The notes under the pieces were generated by a model. It searched no databases, was not told where the DNA came from, and was given only the letters and a program-made list of their open reading frames with translations. From positions 62,001-126,000 of the forward strand of contig NZ_BMZQ01000002.1 in assembly GCF_014652875.1 (NCBI RefSeq): 64,000 bases of DNA, read 5' to 3'. This document shows, piece after piece, positions 10,042-19,739 of the stretch. Both the position numbers and the translations under genes were made by a program. Origin of the DNA: Tianweitania populi (lineage in GTDB: Bacteria > Pseudomonadota > Alphaproteobacteria > Rhizobiales > Rhizobiaceae). Numbering within the stretch: position 1 is the first letter of the stretch; each line of letters begins with the position of its first letter.

Positions 10042-11501
10042 GCCTGCGGCTCTTGCGCCTGTGCGGCGAGGATGCAATGGATCGTCGCAACCAAATCGGC
10101 CTCCGGCACCGATACCTGCGCCGGGCGGCCTTCGCGCCAGGCTTCATTGTCGGTGATCTGAGCCGACAGCCGCGCACCTTCGATCAGGTCCTTGATCTGC
10201 ACTTCGCCACTAGCGCGCTCGTCGCCGCCCTGGATGACCACGCAGGGTGAACCGCGACGGTCGGCATATTTCATCTGCGCCTTCATGCCGGCACCGCCGA
10301 GATACATTTCGGCGCGGATGCCGTCCCGACGCAGATCGCCGACCATCTTCTGGTAGCGACCGAGGCTTTCCGTGTCGCGATCCATGACCAGCACGACAAC
10401 CGGCGCCACGACGTCGGCCGTATCGAGCTTGCCGAGGTTTTTCAGTGCCGTCATCAGCCGAGAGACACCGATCGAGAAGCCGGTGGCCGGCACTGGTTCG
10501 CCGCGGAAGCGCGAGACGAGACCGTCATAGCGCCCTCCGCCGCCGACGGAGCCAAAGCGCACGATCTTGCCGTCTTCATTGGGGATTTCAGCCAGAAGTT
10601 CGGCTTCATAGACGGGGCCGGTGTAGTATTCGAGGCCACGGACAACGGAGGGGTCGATCTTGATGCGGTCTTCGCCGTAGCCGGCTGCGCGTACAAGCGC
10701 TTCGATCTCGCGCAGTTCGAGAACGCCCTGATTGTCCTCGATCTCGCCGGTCTCAACATAAGCGAGCACCTTGGCGATCGCTGCATCATCCAGCTCAGCG
10801 CCCTTGGTGAAGTCGCCCTCGCCTTCAACACCGCCGTCCCAGCGGCCCTTTCCGAGCAGCAGCTTCACGCCTTCCGGGCCGAACTTGTCGAGCTTGTCGA
10901 TCGCGCGCAGCACGGTCAGACGGCGGCCGGCATTGTCATCGCCGCCGAGGCCGATCGCTTCCAGCACGCCATCGAGCACCTTGCGGTTGTTGACGCGGAT
11001 GACGTAGTCGCCGCGTTTGATGCCAAGCGCTTCCATGACATCGGCCATCATCATGGTCATTTCGGCATCGGCCGCGACGCCCGGCGTGCCGACGGTATCG
11101 GCATCGAACTGCATGAATTGGCGGAAGCGCCCCGGGCCCGGCTTCTCGTTGCGGAACACCCAGCCCGCGCGATAGGAGCGGAAGGGCTTCGGCAAGCGCT
11201 CGAAGTTCTCGGCGACATAGCGGGCCAGTGGCGCGGTCAGGTCGTAGCGTAGCGACAGCCACTGCTCGTCATCGTCCTGGAAGGAGAACACGCCTTCGTT
11301 CGGGCGGTCGAGATCGGGCAGGAATTTGCCGAGCGCGTCGGTATATTCGATCAGCGGCTGCTCGACGGGCTCGAAGCCGTAGAGGTCATAAACCGCCTTG
11401 ATCTTCTCGATCATGCGCTCGGTAGCGCGAATATCGTCGGCCGAGCGGTCGCCAAAGCCGCGCGCGAGCCGCGCTTTCATCTTTTCGTTCTTGTCGGCCA
11501 T
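10038..11501 (-). CDS. hisS: Histidyl-tRNA synthetase (alphaproteobacterial type)
   Basis: 487 residues. Class II motifs are visible: motif 2 as [22 protein letters not shown] near residues 108-129, and the histidine-A loop region [12 protein letters not shown] near 285-296. It charges tRNA-His. Its sequence resembles the divergent HisRS of rhizobia and Caulobacter, known to recognise tRNA-His that lacks G-1 and has A73. The tRNA-His gene at 53659-53735 in this window has just that form. It is the first gene of the his operon. Confidence 0.96.
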   Translation of the reverse strand: MADKNEKMKARLARGFGDRSADDIRATERMIEKIKAVYDLYGFEPVEQPLIEYTDALGKFLPDLDRPNEGVFSFQDDDEQWLSLRYDLTAPLARYVAENFERLPKPFRSYRAGWVFRNEKPGPGRFRQFMQFDADTVGTPGVAADAEMTMMMADVMEALGIKRGDYVIRVNNRKVLDGVLEAIGLGGDDNAGRRLTVLRAIDKLDKFGPEGVKLLLGKGRWDGGVEGEGDFTKGAELDDAAIAKVLAYVETGEIEDNQGVLELREIEALVRAAGYGEDRIKIDPSVVRGLEYYTGPVYEAELLAEIPNEDGKIVRFGSVGGGGRYDGLVSRFRGEPVPATGFSIGVSRLMTALKNLGKLDTADVVAPVVVLVMDRDTESLGRYQKMVGDLRRDGIRAEMYLGGAGMKAQMKYADRRGSPCVVIQGGDERASGEVQIKDLIEGARLSAQITDNEAWREGRPAQVSVPEADLVATIHCILAAQAQEPQA

Positions 11502-11678
11502 GGAAGAAGTCCAGAGATCGTTAGGAAAACCGGGAATGACTTGTTACCGGCGCTCTACCGGATGGCGCCCGCCGCTTCAAGCAAAGGGACGCCCTGCGAC
11601 GTGCTTTTGGCTCGCCGGATCGTTTCAGACGGCCTCTTGCGTTCCTATATAGTTGAAAACGCAACAGGGAGGTCGATC

Positions 11679-12011
11679 GTGATCCGCGTTCCCACTCTCG
11701 CTCTTGCCGTGCTGATCGCGCTGCCGGCGGCACCGGCACTGGCCCAGAACTGCCGTGCGATCGGGTCGAGCTATTTTTGCGCCGATGGTCGCTCTGGCCA
11801 GCGCTCTCCCACCACGCCCTCGCTCAACAGCCAGACGCGCAACAGCCCGCTCGGCAACCAGCGCTATACCAACCCGCAAAAGCGCGCCAAGAGCCCCGAC
11901 AATTCGCTTTATCCAACAAACCCGAACTCGACCCGGCGACTTGGCGACACCGTTTATAATCGCGACGGCTCCAAATGCCGGACGGTCGGCACGTCAATGA
12001 CCTGCCAGTGA
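11679..12011 (+). CDS. Small secreted protein of unknown function
   Basis: A 110-residue protein starting at GTG, six bases after GGGAGG. It has a clear signal peptide (IRVPTLALAVLIALPAAPALAQ) with an AXA-type cleavage site. The mature part is rich in Asn, Ser, Pro and Arg, low in complexity, and has Cys near both ends (NCRAIGSSYFCADG and KCRTVGTSMTC), suggesting disulfide bonds in the periplasm. The frame is open earlier, from 11541, but that would bury the signal sequence. I recognise no named family. It ends three bases before the stop of convergent tag. Confidence 0.7.
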   Translation: MIRVPTLALAVLIALPAAPALAQNCRAIGSSYFCADGRSGQRSPTTPSLNSQTRNSPLGNQRYTNPQKRAKSPDNSLYPTNPNSTRRLGDTVYNRDGSKCRTVGTSMTCQ

Positions 12012-12014
12012 CGT

Positions 12015-12656
12015 TCAGGCGACCGGGCGCTTGAAGCCGCCGCGCTGTTTTTCGATGTCTTCGCGGCAGGTGCAGCCTTCTATGTGATCGTTGACCAGCC
12101 CCATCGCCTGCATGAAGGCATAGACGGTGGTTGGTCCCACAAAGGTCCAGCCGCGCTTTTTCAAGTCCTTTGACAGCCGGGTGGACGCGGGCGTCGTCGG
12201 GTTCGCGCGTATCGTTTCCCAGTCCACCACCTGCGGCCGCTCATCGGCAGGTGGCTCAAAGCCCCAGAAATATGCGGCTAGCGAGCCGAACTCCGCCTTC
12301 ATCTCCACCGCCCGCTTGGCATTGTTGATCGTCGAGGTGATCTTGCCGCGATGGCGAATGATGCCGGCATCGGCAACCAGGCGCTCCACATCGGCTTCCC
12401 CGAACCCCGCCACAAGCGCGAAGTCGAAGCCTGCAAAGGCGGCGCGGAAATTCTCGCGCTTGCGCAGAATGGTCAGCCAGGACAGGCCGGATTGAAATCC
12501 TTCCAGGCAGATCTTTTCGAACAGCCGGTGGTCATCCGCCATCGGCCGTCCCCATTCCTTGTCATGGTAGGGGATGTAGTCGGGTGTCGAGCCGCCCCAA
12601 GCGCAGCGCGTCAAACCATCATCGCCGCGCACCAAGCCGGCAGCCAGATCAGACAT
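12015..12656 (-). CDS. tag: DNA-3-methyladenine glycosylase I
   Basis: 213 residues. This base-excision-repair enzyme removes 3-methyladenine from DNA. The family zinc site is present: RCAWGGS with YHDKEWG near the N-terminus and HIEGCTCR near the C-terminus. The core GFQSGLSWLTILRKRENFRAAF is typical of Tag. The ATG at 12656 follows GAAGGAAG; an in-frame ATG at 12677 is possible but less well placed. It is convergent with the small secreted-protein gene. Confidence 0.94.
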   Translation of the reverse strand: MSDLAAGLVRGDDGLTRCAWGGSTPDYIPYHDKEWGRPMADDHRLFEKICLEGFQSGLSWLTILRKRENFRAAFAGFDFALVAGFGEADVERLVADAGIIRHRGKITSTINNAKRAVEMKAEFGSLAAYFWGFEPPADERPQVVDWETIRANPTTPASTRLSKDLKKRGWTFVGPTTVYAFMQAMGLVNDHIEGCTCREDIEKQRGGFKRPVA

Positions 12657-12849
12657 GGTGCTTCCTTCTTCGTTCATTCGGCCTTTACCAAGTTTCGGAG
12701 CCAATTGGTAACCACAGCAAAGCCTTTCCTTTGTGCATCCATCTTTAACAAAGCGGATTCACCTTTTGCTTGGAATTGACGGTGGATGGTCGGCCCGAGA
12801 TAAAGGCGGTTGCCGCTCATCGCAACACGGCATGTCAACGGGTTCACCC

Positions 12850-13656
12850 ATGCGGTTTTCCATCCTTTGCAGTGCGGTTTTGATCACGCTCATGCCGGCA
12901 GCGGCACACGCGCAGGATCGTTATCGCGAGCGGCCGCCGGTCGTGGTCAGCCCAGATCTAGCCGCCCCGTGGGTCATGCAGTTGCAACAGGCGCCTGAGC
13001 GCCGGATCATCGTCGAGCGCCCACGCGTCGTGCAGGGTTACGCGGTTCGCGTTGCGCCGGAGCCTGCACCGATGCGCAAGCGCGTTCTTCGCCGCGTGAG
13101 CCGCGAAGAGAGGCGGGAAATTTACCGCGAGCCGACGCCGCAGCCGATCGAAGCGGCAAGCGTGGCGGGCGCCGTGCGTGTTCGTCCGGAGCGCGGCCTG
13201 TCGCCGGAGTTCCTGCCCCAGATGGTCGCCTATGATGGCGGACACAGACCGGGCACCATCGTCATCGATACGCAATCCAAGTTCCTGTATCTCGTGGAAA
13301 CCGATGGTCAGGCGCGCCGCTATGGCGTCGGCGTCGGCAAAGAGGGTTTCGGCTGGACTGGCACGGAAACCATCTCCAACAAGCGGGAATGGCCGACCTG
13401 GACGCCACCGGCCGAAATGCGGGCGCGTGAAAAGGCCAAGGGCAAGATCCTGCCCGTGACCATGGAAGGCGGCCCGGCCAATCCACTCGGCGCACGCGCG
13501 CTGTATCTCGGTTCCACGCTTTACCGCATTCACGGCACCAACGCGCCCTGGACCATCGGCACCAATGTGTCTTCGGGCTGCATCCGCATGCGTAACGAAG
13601 ATGTCACCGACCTCTATGAGCGCGTGAGGATCGGCACCAAGGTCGTCGTGATATGA
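12850..13656 (+). CDS. L,D-transpeptidase (ErfK/YbiS/YcfS/YnhG family)
   Basis: About 268 residues with an N-terminal signal peptide (RFSILCSAVLITLMPAAAHAQ). An Arg/Pro-rich linker precedes a YkuD catalytic domain over the last 130 residues. The active-site motif is complete: HGTNAPWTIGTNVSSGCIRMRNED, with catalytic Cys and upstream His. Such enzymes make 3-3 crosslinks in peptidoglycan or attach proteins to it in the periplasm; rhizobia encode many. Start choice is uncertain between ATG 12832 and ATG 12850; neither has a strong ribosome binding site, and the latter begins directly at the signal peptide. Confidence 0.9.
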   Translation: MRFSILCSAVLITLMPAAAHAQDRYRERPPVVVSPDLAAPWVMQLQQAPERRIIVERPRVVQGYAVRVAPEPAPMRKRVLRRVSREERREIYREPTPQPIEAASVAGAVRVRPERGLSPEFLPQMVAYDGGHRPGTIVIDTQSKFLYLVETDGQARRYGVGVGKEGFGWTGTETISNKREWPTWTPPAEMRAREKAKGKILPVTMEGGPANPLGARALYLGSTLYRIHGTNAPWTIGTNVSSGCIRMRNEDVTDLYERVRIGTKVVVI

Positions 13657-13684
13657 GTTTCGGCGGGGGAAAGAACCGGTTCCG

Positions 13685-13754
13685 CTAGAGCTTTTTGTTC
13701 AGACGCAATTTCCGGACGCAAAACCGCTCCGCACTTTTGCTGGAATTGCTCTAG
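13685..13754 (-). repeat. Rhizobial-type interspersed repeat, copy 1
   Basis: A 70-base element bounded by CTAGAGC and GCTCTAG. Read on the minus strand it contains GCAATTCCAGCAAAAGTGCG and then AGCGGTTTTGCGTCC. A diverged second copy lies at 58384-58440 on the plus strand. Very similar short elements are scattered between genes in many Hyphomicrobiales genomes. Confidence 0.75.
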
Positions 13755-13840
13755 ACAGCTTGCCGGTTCGAAACTGCCACGGGTCGTTCCTCCAGTCCGA
13801 CCCGGCTGCGCGCGCGAGGTGGGGACTTCGTGACGCGAAA

Positions 13841-13878
13841 AAGGGCGACGCGCCGCAAATCGCGTCGCCCTTTTCTTT
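13841..13878 (+). terminator. Strong, probably bidirectional terminator
   Basis: Perfect 12-bp stem AAGGGCGACGCG / CGCGTCGCCCTT with an eight-base loop, followed by TTCTTT and preceded by an A run. It lies about 185 bases past the L,D-transpeptidase stop. The 310-base gap 13657-13966 otherwise holds only the repeat element. Confidence 0.88.
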
Positions 13879-13966
13879 GTTCCATTTAAACATCTACGAA
13901 GGACCAAATTGACCAGACGGTCATGCCGGGCTTACACCGCAAGAAGTTGCGAGAGGGAGCAAGGAT

Positions 13967-15145
13967 ATGGCCACGCCGCTGACAATCGCTGAACTCAAGG
14001 ATGTTGCGCGCCGACGCGTGCCGAAGATGTTCTTTGATTATGCCGATTCCGGCGCGTGGACCGAAGGCACCTATAAGGCGAACGAAGCGGATTTCGCGGC
14101 GATCAAGCTGCGGCAGCGCGTGCTGGTGGACATGACCAACCGCTCGCTCGAAAGCACGATGATCGGCGAAAAGGTGTCGATGCCGGTGGCTCTTTCACCG
14201 ACCGGCCTGACCGGCATGCAGCATGCCGATGGTGAAATCCTTGCGGCGCAGGCGGCGGAGAAGGCGGGCGTGCCGTTCACGTTGTCAACGATGAGCGTTT
14301 GCTCGATCGAGGATGTCGCGGCGCATACGACCAAGCCGTTCTGGTTCCAGCTCTACGTCATGAAGGACCGAGAGTTCGTCAAAAGCCTGATCAATCGCGC
14401 CCGCGCAGCCGGCTGTTCGGCGCTGGTGTTGACGCTGGACCTGCAGATCCTTGGACAGCGGCACAAGGACATCCGCAACGGCTTGTCGACGCCGCCAAAG
14501 TTTATCCCGAAGCATATCTGGCAGGTCGCGACGCGGCCGAAATGGGCTTTCGAGATGCTCGGCACCAAGCGCCGCAGCTTCGGCAATATCGTCGGCCATG
14601 CAAAAGGCGTTGGCGATCTGTCTTCGCTATCGTCGTGGACGGCCGAGCAGTTCGACCCGCGTTTGTCGTGGGATGATGTCGCCTGGATCAAGGAGCAGTG
14701 GGGCGGCAAGCTGATCCTGAAGGGCATCATGGATGCGGATGACGCGGTGAAGGCTGCAGAAACCGGCGCGGAAGCGATCATCGTGTCCAACCATGGCGGG
14801 CGGCAGCTGGATGGCGCGGCGTCGTCCATTTCCGTCTTGCCAGAGATCGTGAAGGCGGTTGGCGATCGTATCGAAGTGCATGTCGATGGCGGCATCCGGT
14901 CCGGCCAGGATGTGCTCAAGGCGCTATGTCTTGGCGCGCAGGGCACCTATATCGGCCGCCCTTTCCTGTATGGGCTTGGCGCTTATGGAAAGCGCGGCGT
15001 GACCATCGCGCTCGACATCATTCGCAACGAGCTCGACATCACCATGGCGCTGTGCGGCAAGCGCGATATTCGGGACGTGGGACCGGAGCTCCTGCACCAT
15101 CGCTTGCCCGTCGTGGCGACCGAGCCGGCAAGGCCGAGCCAATGA
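13967..15145 (+). CDS. lldD: FMN-dependent alpha-hydroxy-acid dehydrogenase, L-lactate dehydrogenase-like
   Basis: 392 residues, a single FMN_dh barrel. It shows the LSPTGLTGMQHADGE flavin segment near residue 80, the LYVMKDREF strand, and the active-site motif SNHGGRQLDGA near 273-283 with the proton-abstracting His. C-terminal HVDGGIRSGQDVLKALCLGA binds the FMN phosphate. The family oxidises L-lactate, glycolate or mandelate and passes electrons to the quinone pool or oxygen; L-lactate is the best guess. The ATG follows GCAAGGA. It overlaps the downstream metallophosphatase gene by ATGA. Confidence 0.9.
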   Translation: MATPLTIAELKDVARRRVPKMFFDYADSGAWTEGTYKANEADFAAIKLRQRVLVDMTNRSLESTMIGEKVSMPVALSPTGLTGMQHADGEILAAQAAEKAGVPFTLSTMSVCSIEDVAAHTTKPFWFQLYVMKDREFVKSLINRARAAGCSALVLTLDLQILGQRHKDIRNGLSTPPKFIPKHIWQVATRPKWAFEMLGTKRRSFGNIVGHAKGVGDLSSLSSWTAEQFDPRLSWDDVAWIKEQWGGKLILKGIMDADDAVKAAETGAEAIIVSNHGGRQLDGAASSISVLPEIVKAVGDRIEVHVDGGIRSGQDVLKALCLGAQGTYIGRPFLYGLGAYGKRGVTIALDIIRNELDITMALCGKRDIRDVGPELLHHRLPVVATEPARPSQ

Positions 15146-15894
15146 TCCCGAGCGGCGGCGTTCATCTGGACGATGCGCGTGCGCCTGAGGGCATGCGCAT
15201 CTACGCCATCGGCGACGTGCATGGCTGCGCCGACCTGCTTGAGGCGATGTATTCCAAGATCGATGGCGAGATTGCGCGCGACAAGCCGCAGGACTGGCGG
15301 ATCATCCATATCGGCGATTATGGCGACCGCGGACCCGATACGAAGCGCGCGCTGGACCTGATCATTGCGCGCAGCAGCGATCGACGTGTGCTGTCGCTGA
15401 TGGGCAACCATGATGAAGCCTGGCTGAACTTCCTCGCCGATCCCCATCCGGTCGGCCTGTTCGTGACGCATGGCGGCGACACGACAGCGCATTCCTATGG
15501 CGTCGAGGCGAACTTTGGCGATGCGCAGGGCCGTAAGCAGGCCCGTGACGCTTTGCTGGCAGCTATGCCGCAGGCTCATCTCGATTTTCTAAGAGGCTTG
15601 CCGCGCTCTTTCAGCTTCGGCGATTATTACTTCTGCCATGCCGGCATTCGCCCCGGCCTGGCGCTCGGGATCCAGGATCGCGAAGACCTGATCTGGATCC
15701 GGAGGGAATTCCTGACCATCGAGGGTCTGCATCCCAAGATCATCGTGCACGGGCATACGCCAAGTGCCGAAGCGGAGATGCTGCCGAACCGTATCAATGT
15801 CGATACGGGTGCGGTGAAAACCGGGGTGATGAGTGCGGTGGTTCTCGAGGGAATCACCAAGCGCATCATCGATGTCAGGCAGCAGACTGCCTGA
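15142..15894 (+). CDS. Serine/threonine-type metallophosphatase
   Basis: 250 residues with calcineurin-like phosphoesterase motifs: GDVHG (about 22-26), GDYGDRG (about 56-62), GNHDE (about 88-92), and later HGHTPS, which bind two metal ions. Such PphA/ApaH-like enzymes dephosphorylate proteins or dinucleoside tetraphosphates; the substrate here is not known. The ATG overlaps the stop of the lldD-like gene, so the two are translationally coupled. An internal Met 17 codons on is an alternative start just before the first motif. Confidence 0.88.
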   Translation: MIPSGGVHLDDARAPEGMRIYAIGDVHGCADLLEAMYSKIDGEIARDKPQDWRIIHIGDYGDRGPDTKRALDLIIARSSDRRVLSLMGNHDEAWLNFLADPHPVGLFVTHGGDTTAHSYGVEANFGDAQGRKQARDALLAAMPQAHLDFLRGLPRSFSFGDYYFCHAGIRPGLALGIQDREDLIWIRREFLTIEGLHPKIIVHGHTPSAEAEMLPNRINVDTGAVKTGVMSAVVLEGITKRIIDVRQQTA

Positions 15895-15914
15895 CGATCA
15901 CCTAAAACGATGAT

Positions 15915-16052
15915 TTAGTGCGAGGCGCTGACGCCGTAGCCGTCGACCACCTGCATGTGAACCGAAGCGTCGGCCGTGTAGATGCCGGCGCCCCACAGAG
16001 CGATGCCGGAAATCATGATCATGGAGAGGAAGAAGGCGCGCACAGGTTTCAT
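15915..16052 (-). CDS. Candidate 45-residue membrane or secreted microprotein
   Basis: A short ORF on the minus strand, ATG at 16052, stop at 15917-15915. It starts MKPVRAFFLSMIMISGIALW, a positively charged N-terminus followed by one hydrophobic helix that could be a signal peptide or anchor. The end is HMQVVDGYGVSASH. The charge-then-hydrophobic pattern and a stop placed just past convergent metallophosphatase argue for real coding. The upstream GAG is a weak ribosome binding site, and I recognise no family. The 260 bases from here to the next gene hold nothing else I can support. Confidence 0.5.
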   Translation of the reverse strand: MKPVRAFFLSMIMISGIALWGAGIYTADASVHMQVVDGYGVSASH

Positions 16053-16312
16053 CTCTAGTTTCGATCCGTAAGGCTTGGCATGGACCAGTTACCAACCGGT
16101 TCACTGGTTCAACGTCGATCCTGGAAACGGGTTTCATCCCGGTCCGCATTCGCTCGTTGTGATGTAATTTTGCACCACCCGGCTTTCTCCGCCCGGGTTC
16201 GCGCAGCCTCTTAAAGGGAAGCGTGATCGCCCGGAAGCGCATGAAGAGCACAGTCCACACACTTCCTTCCGCCGTGCCAAAAATGACACGGATGGCGTTG
16301 CGGAAGGTGATC

Positions 16313-17005
16313 TTAGATCAAAGCAGCCCAGGCGCGAGCGATCTTCAGCCCGTTCGCGTCGGCATCGGCGCCGCGCGTCGCTTGCTCGGCGGCGAAGCGC
16401 TCCGGCCAGCCCGGCTCGCGGTCTGCGAGGTAGCTGGCGTTGGTCTCGTTCCAATGGGCGATCAGCTTGCGGTCGGCTTCGAAATGGAACTGGATGCCGT
16501 AAGCGGCGCGCCCGATCCTGAAGGCCTGATTGTGCGTGGCGTCGTTGCCGGCCAGCCTCGTGGCGCCGCGCGGCAGCACAAAGGTGTCATCGTGCCACTG
16601 GAAGGTGGTGAAGGTCGGATTGAGACCGCCCAGCATCGGATCGACCTCGCCGTCTTCGGTCAGCGCAACCTCCGTCCAGCCGAATTCGTGGGTGACCCCG
16701 ATCAGGTTTTCCGCGCCAAACGCACGCGCCAGAAGCTGGCTGCCGAGGCACACACCAAGCACGGCCCGATCCGACTCGGCATAATCCCGCATGCGCTGGA
16801 GAAGCTCCGGGAAGTAGGGTGAACCTTTGTCGGCCAGCGCATTCTGAATCCCACCCAGAACCACCAACGCATCGAACTCGGCATCCGGCAAAGCCTCACC
16901 TTCGTACGCATGGCAGACGGTGATTTCCGCGCCGCGCTCCATCAGCGCCGTTTCGATCTGGCCGAGCGTTGTGTCGGCATTGTTCTGGATCACGAGCACA
17001 CGCAT
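16313..17005 (-). CDS. Class I glutamine amidotransferase-like protein
   Basis: 230 residues, a stand-alone GATase1 domain similar to GMP-synthase-like amidotransferases. The nucleophile elbow GVCLGSQLLARAFGA (Cys near residue 84) and the His in YGIQFHFEAD (near 175) form the triad. Stand-alone members often act as gamma-glutamyl hydrolases or have unknown partners; no synthase partner is adjacent, so the substrate is open. It is transcribed away from rsmE. Confidence 0.88.
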   Translation of the reverse strand: MRVLVIQNNADTTLGQIETALMERGAEITVCHAYEGEALPDAEFDALVVLGGIQNALADKGSPYFPELLQRMRDYAESDRAVLGVCLGSQLLARAFGAENLIGVTHEFGWTEVALTEDGEVDPMLGGLNPTFTTFQWHDDTFVLPRGATRLAGNDATHNQAFRIGRAAYGIQFHFEADRKLIAHWNETNASYLADREPGWPERFAAEQATRGADADANGLKIARAWAALI

Positions 17006-17100
17006 GAAAGGCCTTCCTTCGTCAGGATTCCGCTACCATGCCATGCGTCGGCCCGGAAGCCGCGCTTGACGTGTTGCGCTCATGCGCTCATGTCCGGGCG

Positions 17101-17835
17101 ATGCGTGCGAACTACAAATTGCAACGGCTCTTCGTGCCCGACGCCCTCATTGCCGGCGCTCGCCTGGTGCTGGAAGCGCAGCAAAGCCATTACCTCCTTC
17201 ATGTCCTGCGCTACGAGTCCGGCGCAGAACTCCTTGTCTTTAACGGCCACGACGGCGAATGGCTGGCACGGTTGGGCGAGGGCAAGAAGAAGGCGGCCGC
17301 ACTCGATGTTGTCGAGCAGACCAGACCCCAGGAACCAACGCCAGACTTCCTCTACTGCTTTTCCCCGATCAAGGTCGGCCGGCTCGATTATCTCGTTCAG
17401 AAAGCCGTCGAGATGGGTGCGGGCACGCTGCAGCCGGTTCTCACCCAGCACACCCAGATGACGCGGCTCAGCGTCGACCGGCTGCAAGCCAATGCGATCG
17501 AGGCGGCCGAGCAATGCGGCATCCTGGCGCTCCCTAAGGTGCGTGAAGCGGTTAAGTTCGATCGCCTGCTGGATGGTTGGGACAAAGATCGCCGTCTGAT
17601 CTTCTGCGACGAGGATGCGGCCGGCAACAATCCCTTGTCCAGCTTGAAGACGGTCGAGGAGCGCAAGCTCGCGCTGCTGGTTGGACCGGAAGGCGGCTTC
17701 TCGGATGCGGAACGGCGACAGCTGCGCTCCCTGCCCTTCGTAACGGCCATTCCGCTGGGTCCGCGCATCCTGCGCGCAGATACCGCAGCCGTTGCAGCCC
17801 TTGCCGTCATTCAGGCAACGGTGGGAGATTGGTAA
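17101..17835 (+). CDS. rsmE: 16S rRNA (uracil-1498-N3)-methyltransferase
   Basis: 244 residues. RsmE methylates U1498 of 16S rRNA in the 30S subunit using SAM. It has an N-terminal PUA-like part (QRLFVPDAL...HYLLHVLRY) and a C-terminal SPOUT knot with [13 protein letters not shown] and [16 protein letters not shown]. The frame is open 21 codons earlier, but the ATG at 17101 gives the family N-terminus. It precedes gshA by about 90 bases. Confidence 0.94.
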   Translation: MRANYKLQRLFVPDALIAGARLVLEAQQSHYLLHVLRYESGAELLVFNGHDGEWLARLGEGKKKAAALDVVEQTRPQEPTPDFLYCFSPIKVGRLDYLVQKAVEMGAGTLQPVLTQHTQMTRLSVDRLQANAIEAAEQCGILALPKVREAVKFDRLLDGWDKDRRLIFCDEDAAGNNPLSSLKTVEERKLALLVGPEGGFSDAERRQLRSLPFVTAIPLGPRILRADTAAVAALAVIQATVGDW

Positions 17836-17927
17836 GAACCCGTTGACAAGATGGTCAAGATTATTCGCTTGCCCGGCGGCTGCATAATCTGCAAGCAGAC
17901 GCCTTGAATTAAGGCCAGGGTACAGAA

Positions 17928-19301
17928 ATGGCGCGTGATACAACCGACTCCCGGCCGATCGAAGGCATGGACGAACTCGTCGACTACCTCGCAGCCGGCA
18001 ACAAGCCGCGCGAGCAATGGCGCATCGGCACAGAGCACGAGAAATTTCCCTTCTATGTCGATGGGCACGCTCCCGTGCCTTATGGCGGCGATCGCGGCAT
18101 CCGCGCTTTGCTGGAAGGCATGCAGGGGATGCTGGGGTGGGACCCGATCATCGACGAGGGCAACATCATCGGCTTGGTCGAGCCGACCGGCCAGGGCGCC
18201 ATTTCGCTCGAACCCGGTGGGCAGTTTGAATTGTCTGGCGCACCGGTCGAAACGGTCCACCAGACCTGCCGCGAGGGCAATGCCCATCTGGCGCAGGTAC
18301 GCGAAATCGCCGAGCCGCTCGGCATCCGCTTTCTTGGTCTTGGCGGCAGCCCGAAATGGACGCTGGCGGAAACGCCGCGCATGCCGAAGTCGCGCTATGA
18401 CATCATGACCAACTACATGCCCAAGGTCGGCACCAAGGGCCTGGATATGATGTATCGCTCCTGCACGATCCAGGTGAATCTCGACTTCTCTTCCGAAGCC
18501 GACATGCGCCGCAAGATGCAGGTTTCGCTGAAGCTGCAGCCTCTTTCCACGGCGCTGTTTGCCAGTTCGCCGTTTACCGACGGCCGCCCGAACGGCTTTC
18601 AGAGCTGGCGCGGCGATATCTGGCGCGACACGGACAATCGACGTTCGGGCGTTTTGCCTTTCTGCTTCTCGCCGGAGTTCGGCTTCGCGGATTACGTCGA
18701 ATGGGCGCTCGACGTGCCGATGTATTTCGCGATCCGCGAAGGCCGCTACCACGATCTGACCCATGTCACCTTCCGCCAGTTCATGGATGGCGCGCTACGC
18801 AATGAGTTGCCGGATGGTCTGCCCAACATGGGTGACTGGGCAAACCACTTGTCCACGCTCTTCCCCGATGTCCGCCTGAAGCGCTTCCTGGAAATGCGCG
18901 GTGCCGATGGCGGCCCATGGCGCCGCATCTGCGCTCTGCCGGCCTTCTGGGTGGGCCTGCTTTATGATGACGAAGCGTTGGATGCCGCCGAAGCGCTGAC
19001 GCGCCACTGGACCTATGAGGACGTGGTCGCAATGCGCAACGCCGTGCCGGAACAGGGCCTATCCACCCTGCTCGACAATCACAGCCTACGCGACGTCGCC
19101 CGTGAAGTGCTGGCCATTTCCCGTCGCGGCCTCGCCAACCGGGCGCGCCTCAACAAGGATGGCTACGATGAAACATCCTTCCTCAGCCCGCTTGACGAAG
19201 TGGTCGCGCGTGGCACTACCAGCGCGGAAGACATGGTGAATGCGTTCCACATGCGTTGGGGCGGGTCGATCGAGCCGATCTTCCAGGAATATGCCTACTG
19301 A
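17928..19301 (+). CDS. gshA: Glutamate-cysteine ligase, plant/alphaproteobacterial type
   Basis: 457 residues of the GCS2 family, the class shared by plants and Alphaproteobacteria. It makes gamma-glutamylcysteine, the first step of glutathione synthesis. It has RIGTEHEKFPFY near the N-terminus (nucleotide/metal site) and ISLEPGGQFELSGAP near 85-100. The plant-type enzyme is usually redox-regulated through cysteines. A small membrane protein gene follows after 33 bases. Confidence 0.94.
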   Translation: MARDTTDSRPIEGMDELVDYLAAGNKPREQWRIGTEHEKFPFYVDGHAPVPYGGDRGIRALLEGMQGMLGWDPIIDEGNIIGLVEPTGQGAISLEPGGQFELSGAPVETVHQTCREGNAHLAQVREIAEPLGIRFLGLGGSPKWTLAETPRMPKSRYDIMTNYMPKVGTKGLDMMYRSCTIQVNLDFSSEADMRRKMQVSLKLQPLSTALFASSPFTDGRPNGFQSWRGDIWRDTDNRRSGVLPFCFSPEFGFADYVEWALDVPMYFAIREGRYHDLTHVTFRQFMDGALRNELPDGLPNMGDWANHLSTLFPDVRLKRFLEMRGADGGPWRRICALPAFWVGLLYDDEALDAAEALTRHWTYEDVVAMRNAVPEQGLSTLLDNHSLRDVAREVLAISRRGLANRARLNKDGYDETSFLSPLDEVVARGTTSAEDMVNAFHMRWGGSIEPIFQEYAY

Positions 19302-19334
19302 TCAGCGTTAGCTTCAGGCCAAGGAGAGCGTGCA

Positions 19335-19661
19335 GTGCGGGTGCTGAAGTACCGGCTGGCCGGCCTCCTTTTCCTGTCGGCCGGCCTCGGTCTGGGTTGG
19401 GCGGGCCTATGGCGCCCGCTTGAAGCTGCCTATGCCGGAGCAGCAAGGGTCGACTGGGATTATTATGCGGTTGCGCTGGCACCCTTGGCCACAGTGTTCG
19501 GGCTATACCTTGCCCTCACCGGCGACCGCGATCCCTATCGCGACGCTGAAAAAGCCACGCTGACCTCGCTGGGCAAGGTGCTGCTGACCGTCATGGCCCT
19601 GTCGACTTTTGCCACTTTCATCGCTTTCAAGATGACCTTGGTATCGTTGGGATACGACTAA
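19335..19661 (+). CDS. Small membrane protein of unknown function
   Basis: 108 residues starting at GTG, eight bases after AAGGAGA. Three hydrophobic segments are visible: LAGLLFLSAGLGLGWAGLW at the N-terminus, YYAVALAPLATVFGLYLAL in the middle, and VLLTVMALSTFATFIAF near the C-terminus. A charged loop GDRDPYRDAEK sits between the last two. It lies in the same direction 33 bases after gshA and may be cotranscribed. I recognise no named family. Confidence 0.75.
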   Translation: MRVLKYRLAGLLFLSAGLGLGWAGLWRPLEAAYAGAARVDWDYYAVALAPLATVFGLYLALTGDRDPYRDAEKATLTSLGKVLLTVMALSTFATFIAFKMTLVSLGYD

Positions 19662-19739
19662 GGCTCATCCTTCCGCGGGCGCGGCCCTTTAAGCCCGAGC
19701 GATCCGGCCTAGGTTCATACCTAACCGGAGGAAACGCTC

